Shown here one piece after another: positions 53,901 to 59,900 of a stretch of DNA of 64,000 nt (position 1 is its first letter; each line of letters starts with the position of its first letter). The notes below the pieces were generated by a model. It was not told the DNA's origin. It did no database searches and was given only the letters and a program-made list of their open reading frames with translations. Both the position numbers and the translations under genes were made by a program. Source of the stretch: Trichobilharzia szidati (taxonomy: Eukaryota > Platyhelminthes > Trematoda > Strigeidida > Schistosomatidae); contig OX235275.1 of NCBI GenBank assembly GCA_944472155.2, positions 31,114,865 through 31,178,864 on the forward strand, in the 5' to 3' direction.

Positions 53901-56900
53901 CCAAGGGTTCCTTCCGATTGCCCCCAACTATCTAGTTTGTCCCTGACACTATTTTCATTACGTAAAATATGGTATCGTGGAATTTTTAAGACAAAAGGTG
54001 AGAGAGAGTATCATTGAAATTAAAGGAGTACTGCAGATCTGTTTCGTCCTGATTTGAGGCTCTTCAGTAGTAGCACTTGTTTGGCACAGGACCTTCAGGC
54101 TACTAGGGGACAGCGTAGTGACCCATTAATTCTAACTTATGCCACCCCATGATTAGTAAAGTTACAGCCACTCAATGCTGTTTATTACCGTCCTAGTGTC
54201 TATTCAGTTAACGTGTCGGCCTAGTAGGCTGGAGGCACCGGGTTTTAATCCCAGAAAGGACATGAATTCCCTAAAGACTGCAGATACGCCTTGCCTACGA
54301 GTGCCCAGAAGCACGAAACCTAAGTCCAAGGCTTGTTGCTGACTGCTTCAAACCACCTAATAACACATTATGCGTCGGTGGTGCGGCCTTAAAATAGTCA
54401 CCAGCCACGCCCCACGTGGTTCAAGGGTCAATCCCTGGTCAATGCACTCCTAAACCCCACCTAACCTTTAGTAAGTCCCTTAGGAAACGAAGACCCGGCG
54501 TGAAGCTAGCCTGCGAAAATAAAACCACTGCTTATGATGATGATGATGAAACATGAGAAATGGTTTACCTTCATTGTAACCAGCCGAAAACAATTCCTTC
54601 ATTCTTCTTAATGATTTCTCCTGCATTTTTCTTTAGGTTAGCGGTAGAATCAATTTATCAGTTCCAATAATTCTACAAGGATATGAGACCGTAAATCTAG
54701 CCAAATCTTCAATTCGACCAATGGTTGATGTTTTGATGACATTGGAGCCATCAATTTATCCACCCGCCCCATTAATGGACTCGGTGAGTAGGATTTATCA
54801 TCCCAAACGTATATTGATTACTTTCTGGTGCCTTGAGTTTTCTTTGGTTTGGTTCACACACACACATAGAATGAGAGGAATCTGTGTTGAAGTTGACGTA
54901 CACCCTGAAGAGATTATTCAAATACCAGGATAGCCCAAGGAATATCATACAATGTTTCTGTGTGCCCGGGTTAGGCTGTAACAGTTTGATAGCAATGGAT
55001 TCTGTGAATTCAAGCAACTGGAATTTTTTCTCTTTATTGATTATTTAGAAAGTAAGACTGTTTACCTCGCTAAGCCAGAAATAATGCTAGTAAAGAGCAA
55101 AAGGTTGGGCATGAGGCTGGCGACCCCATCCTGTAAAAATAAACACTGCTACAGAAATTTAAAGCCTCTAGCTTGAAGCCCTATGTTCCACTGGGAACGT
55201 GAAGGAATAAAAAAAAGACTGTTTCAGGACTGTATGCCATGTCTCGATTACACGTGAACTGATATATCTCCAGCTGTATATGTGAATCCAAACGCGGGAG
55301 CAGTTTTACATTTGGAGATAAGAAAGAAAGGATATTGTCAGATTCTTTAGCTGTGTACTGAAGAGACTTCGATTATTATTATTGTTGTTTCTTTTCATTC
55401 CTAGAGAAACATAGGGCTTCAGCCGTGCGTCTCCATTGCGTTCGGTTCTCTGCTAGAGTCTTCACCTGGCCCCAAGTCTGCCCACACGTTGTCATCTACT
55501 CTTCACATGACCACCTCCAAGTCACCCACCCTCGCACTGACGACCAACTCGCCGCTTCCCTTTCGGGTTTCACTCGAGCAATGGCTTGTCTAGTGATGTC
55601 ACTTGATGGTTTCCTCAGAGTATGGCCAACCAATCCATCTCCATTTCTTCCTGCCTATTTGTTTCACAATAGGTTCCTGCTGTGTTGGTTCGCTCCCAGA
55701 GATCCCTGTTGCTGATCTTTTCTGGCCGGCCATCTGATCTTGAGTAGTATTGAGCGAAGACAACTGTTAATGAAGGTCTGCAGTTTGTTTGAGATGCTCT
55801 TCATAACGCGCAGTGCAAGTCTCTGATCCGTATGGTGAGTAGCACTGACTTCACATTGGAGTTGAAAATCCGGATCTTATTTTTGATGCTGAGTGTTGTT
55901 GACCTCCACACAGATTTGAGAGTAGTGAAAGCTTGTCTTGCTTTTCCGATTCTTGCTTTGATATCCCCGTCAGTTCCGCCTGTATTTGAGACGATGCTTC
56001 CCAGGTAGGTAAAAGAGGTTGTTTCTTTCATGTTTTTCCCATTTATGCTGATCGTTGTCTGTTGTTGCTGTTGGTGGTGTTGACCTAGGAATCTTCATCA
56101 CCTCTGTTTTCTCTATGTTCACGTGAAACTCTATCTTTGATGCTTCTTCTGCCAACTTGTTGATTTTCACTTGCATATCTTCCAGTTTGTGGGATTTCAG
56201 ACATATATCATCGGCGAAGTCCAGATCCTCTATATATTATTATTCCCTTGAGTTCCGAGTGGAACATATGGCTTCAGCAACACATATCCATATTGTTCTA
56301 TTTGGTACTGTTTCCTTCACTTGTCTAGCCCCACGACTGTCCATAGTCCATCATCTCCTCCTCCCCAAACGACCTCGACCATGTCACCCTCACACCAACC
56401 ACCCACTCGTCGCTTCCCATCCGGATTCCATTCGAGCGACGGACTGCATTTAGCCCAGTGTCATTCGACGGCCTACTAAACGTATGCCCAACCGACCTAT
56501 CTCCATTTTCTCCCACATATTTGTTGAACGATCAGCTCTTGTCTGTTTGTTTGTTCCACTGCAGAGTTTTTTTGTTGCTTATGCTTTCTGGTCAGCTGGG
56601 CGGGTGGCCATTTGATCTTCTATGTGGAGCCGGGGATGTGTACAGTTTTTGATGGAAGTCTGTAACTTGTCAGAAATCCTTTTCGTTACGCAGTGACGAA
56701 GTTTATGAGCCATACATAGGAACTGACTGACTTCACGTTTGTGTTGAAAATCCGAATCACGGGTTCTTTATGCTAAGGCGTAGTGCAGAAGATTTCCAAA
56801 CTGGTACCAGGTTGATGAAGGCGTATCTCACCTTTCCTATTCTTTATCCGTTTTGACTTCCTGTGGTTGAAACGATGCTTCATAGAAAATTAAAGGACGG

Positions 56901-59900
56901 AAGTCACTTCTTTCAAATCTCTCCCGTTAATGGTGCTGGGACTGGTTGTTCTTCTTGTTGCTGTTGATTGGTTATCTTTATCACCTCCATCTTCTCTATG
57001 TTCACCTGAAGTCCTATTTTCACTGCCTTCCTCTTCAGGGAGTCCATGTGAAGGAGAAATAAAGACTTATGGGCAATTGAGGAGTCGTAATTAGACTGAG
57101 CGCAGTGGAGACTGTTAATGCATTGCAGCTCAACATATATGTATGTATGTAACATCAAATTTAAGAAGCATGTGACCCTGAGTAATGACGAATGTGGGGT
57201 ACTCAATACCAGTCAATAATCTTCAAATAGGTTGCTGCTGTTCTAGGAACCTCATTTCTGTGCTCTATAAAACCCACCAGTATAGCTAAATAAGGATGTA
57301 ATGAAAAGTAGTGACTGTTCGCGTTTATCACATCTGATTCAGACATACCATGATGGTTTGGTTGCACTCAAGTGCCTGTCTGGAGTATAACGTCACTCAA
57401 TTATCTCTCCAGAGTATTTCTAATCGATCGACAATTCAGTTTAACATATTTGTTAGGCAATAGGTCGTTGTAAGATTTGTAGCCAGAGTGTCCCTTCTGG
57501 CCAACTGATTTTACTATCGAGATAGGGAATGCAGAAGTTAAAAAAATTATGCGACAGCTTGTTGTTGACACTTTTGCTGACGTGCATGACAAGTCTCTTA
57601 ACAATATGGAAGCGTAACGGTAGAAGTCGATAGACATGATAACGGAATGTACATTTATTTCTTCTCCACTTTTCCCAGTAGCACATTCTCAAGTGTACTG
57701 ATTTGCTACATTCAGACCACAAATCTTTTCTATAATCTATTCGTAGCGCTGCTACTTCACGCTGCGTATCTTCAATTCCCCGTTCCCATTCACTCAATTT
57801 CGGTGGCTCTATTGTGGTTACCAATGTACTTAACGACTGTCTGATCAGTTTCGCTAGCTTGTCAATGTCCTTAGGTTGTTCAGAGTAATCCAATTGTAGT
57901 ACAATGAAAAATCGAATCTGGGACACTCTTGATGAGTTTGGAAGCAAGCAACTGTGACTTCGAATCTTTTTCCCATGTGTAGAGTGTGCGACGAAGTAGA
58001 TTCGCCAGCTTCAGTGCCAACACTAACGGGTTTCCGTCAGATCCCAGCTTCATGGTACGGAAATACTGCATTGTCAGCTGCCTGTCTGTCAGGCTGTGGA
58101 ACTCCGCCACCAATCGTTCAACCAGTTCCCTTTATCACCCAACTGTTGCACAGTGTCGAATGCCACCTTTTCCCAGTCTCTCAGCCGTAGTATCTTTGAC
58201 GCCCAACAACTCAGAGGCGGCGTCGAAGTCCCTCAAGAAGCTCCTGATGTCTCCTTTTGTCGAGAGCAGCCGACCATAGGATTTCCACTGATTAGAGGTA
58301 GTGATAACAAATGTGTTAATTCTGCCTTGTGTTTCTTTGTCGTCTTTTCCTGTCTTCCATGTTTTGCCACAATACTCACCGGTCCATTTGCTCTGTCTCT
58401 CTCCCGCTATTTGATATACTTTTGTGGCAGCAAACATCTCCTCACGCATTACTGATACATATTGTCAGCAGTACACGCCAGAAAAGTACTGATTTTGACT
58501 TTGGTGTTGAAGATACGATTCTTGTTCTTCATGCATACTGTAGTAGATGTCTGATCCTACCTTTGAAACTCTGAAATCTATAATGATCATCTTTTTTTTC
58601 CTTCACGTTCCCAGTGGAACATAGGGTTTCAAGCTAGTGGCTTGAAGTTTCTGTAGCAGTGTTTATTTTACAGGATGGAGTTGCTAACCTCATGCCCAAC
58701 CTTTCCTCTTCACCAGCATTATTTCTGGCTTAGTGAGGTAAATGAGTGCGTCGGTGGCCGGGGATCGAACGCCGGACCATGTGCATGGTTGGCGAGCGTC
58801 CTAACCACTATGCCACCGACGCACATGCTGAGTTACGCTGATGCAGTACCAAATTTAACACTATAGTTCAAAAGTAATTTATGCGTAGTTCATATTCCAC
58901 TGGAACTCAATTAAATAAATGTATCAAATAAAGTATAATTATATTTCAATAGTTTACACACAATGATAAGTTTTGTTATGAAACAGCAAAGGTAGTCAGA
59001 TAAATGAAAGAAGTAATTGGTAAGTCAAAATGGTTTGAAATTTTGCCAAAATCATGCAATATACCTAGAATATATGGCAAGATAAAATTGCATAAAGAGG
59101 GATATCCAATAAGACCGATTGTAGACTTTAGAAACACACCGACGTATATGCTATCAAGATTTCTCTCGACAATACTAAGACCAACAAGAGACAACTCAAA
59201 CGCTAGAATAGTAAATTCATTTGAATTAGTGAAGCGACTAAAAACCACTAAAATAGAGGAAGATGAAATACTAGTCAGCTTTGATGTAAACAGTCTGTAT
59301 ACGAAAATACCCATTCAAATGGCCATGAATGCACTGAAAGAGAAACTAAAAGAAGATAATGGCCTAAAAGACAGAACACAGTTATCCGTAGAAGAGATAA
59401 TAAAAGGGGTGGAATTCTGTCTGACAACAACATATTTCACATTCGAAGGGAAGATATACCAACAAAATGAAGGAGTGGCCATGGGATCGCCTATCTCACC
59501 AATAATAGCTGACATATTCATGGATTATTGGGAAGAGAATGCCCTTAAACCATTCAGGTCATCACTGAAATGTTGGTGGAGATATGTAGACGACACACTA
59601 GTAATAGTGAAAAAAACGATATTGAGGAACTCTCCTCACACATAAACAGCCATGTCGACTCAATAAAATTCACTATGGAAGTAGAGAATGAAATTGGGTA
59701 ACTACCTATGTTAGACTGCAAAATACAAAGAATAACAGATGGTAGCATTAAAACGACGCTATATAGAAAAACCACACACTCTAGAAGATTCCTTGATTAT
59801 CACTCAGCTCATCCACTCACGGTGAAACGAGGATTAATACAAGGTCTTGCAGATAGAATACGTAGACTTACAACAACGCCAGAGGACCAATGTAAAGAAA

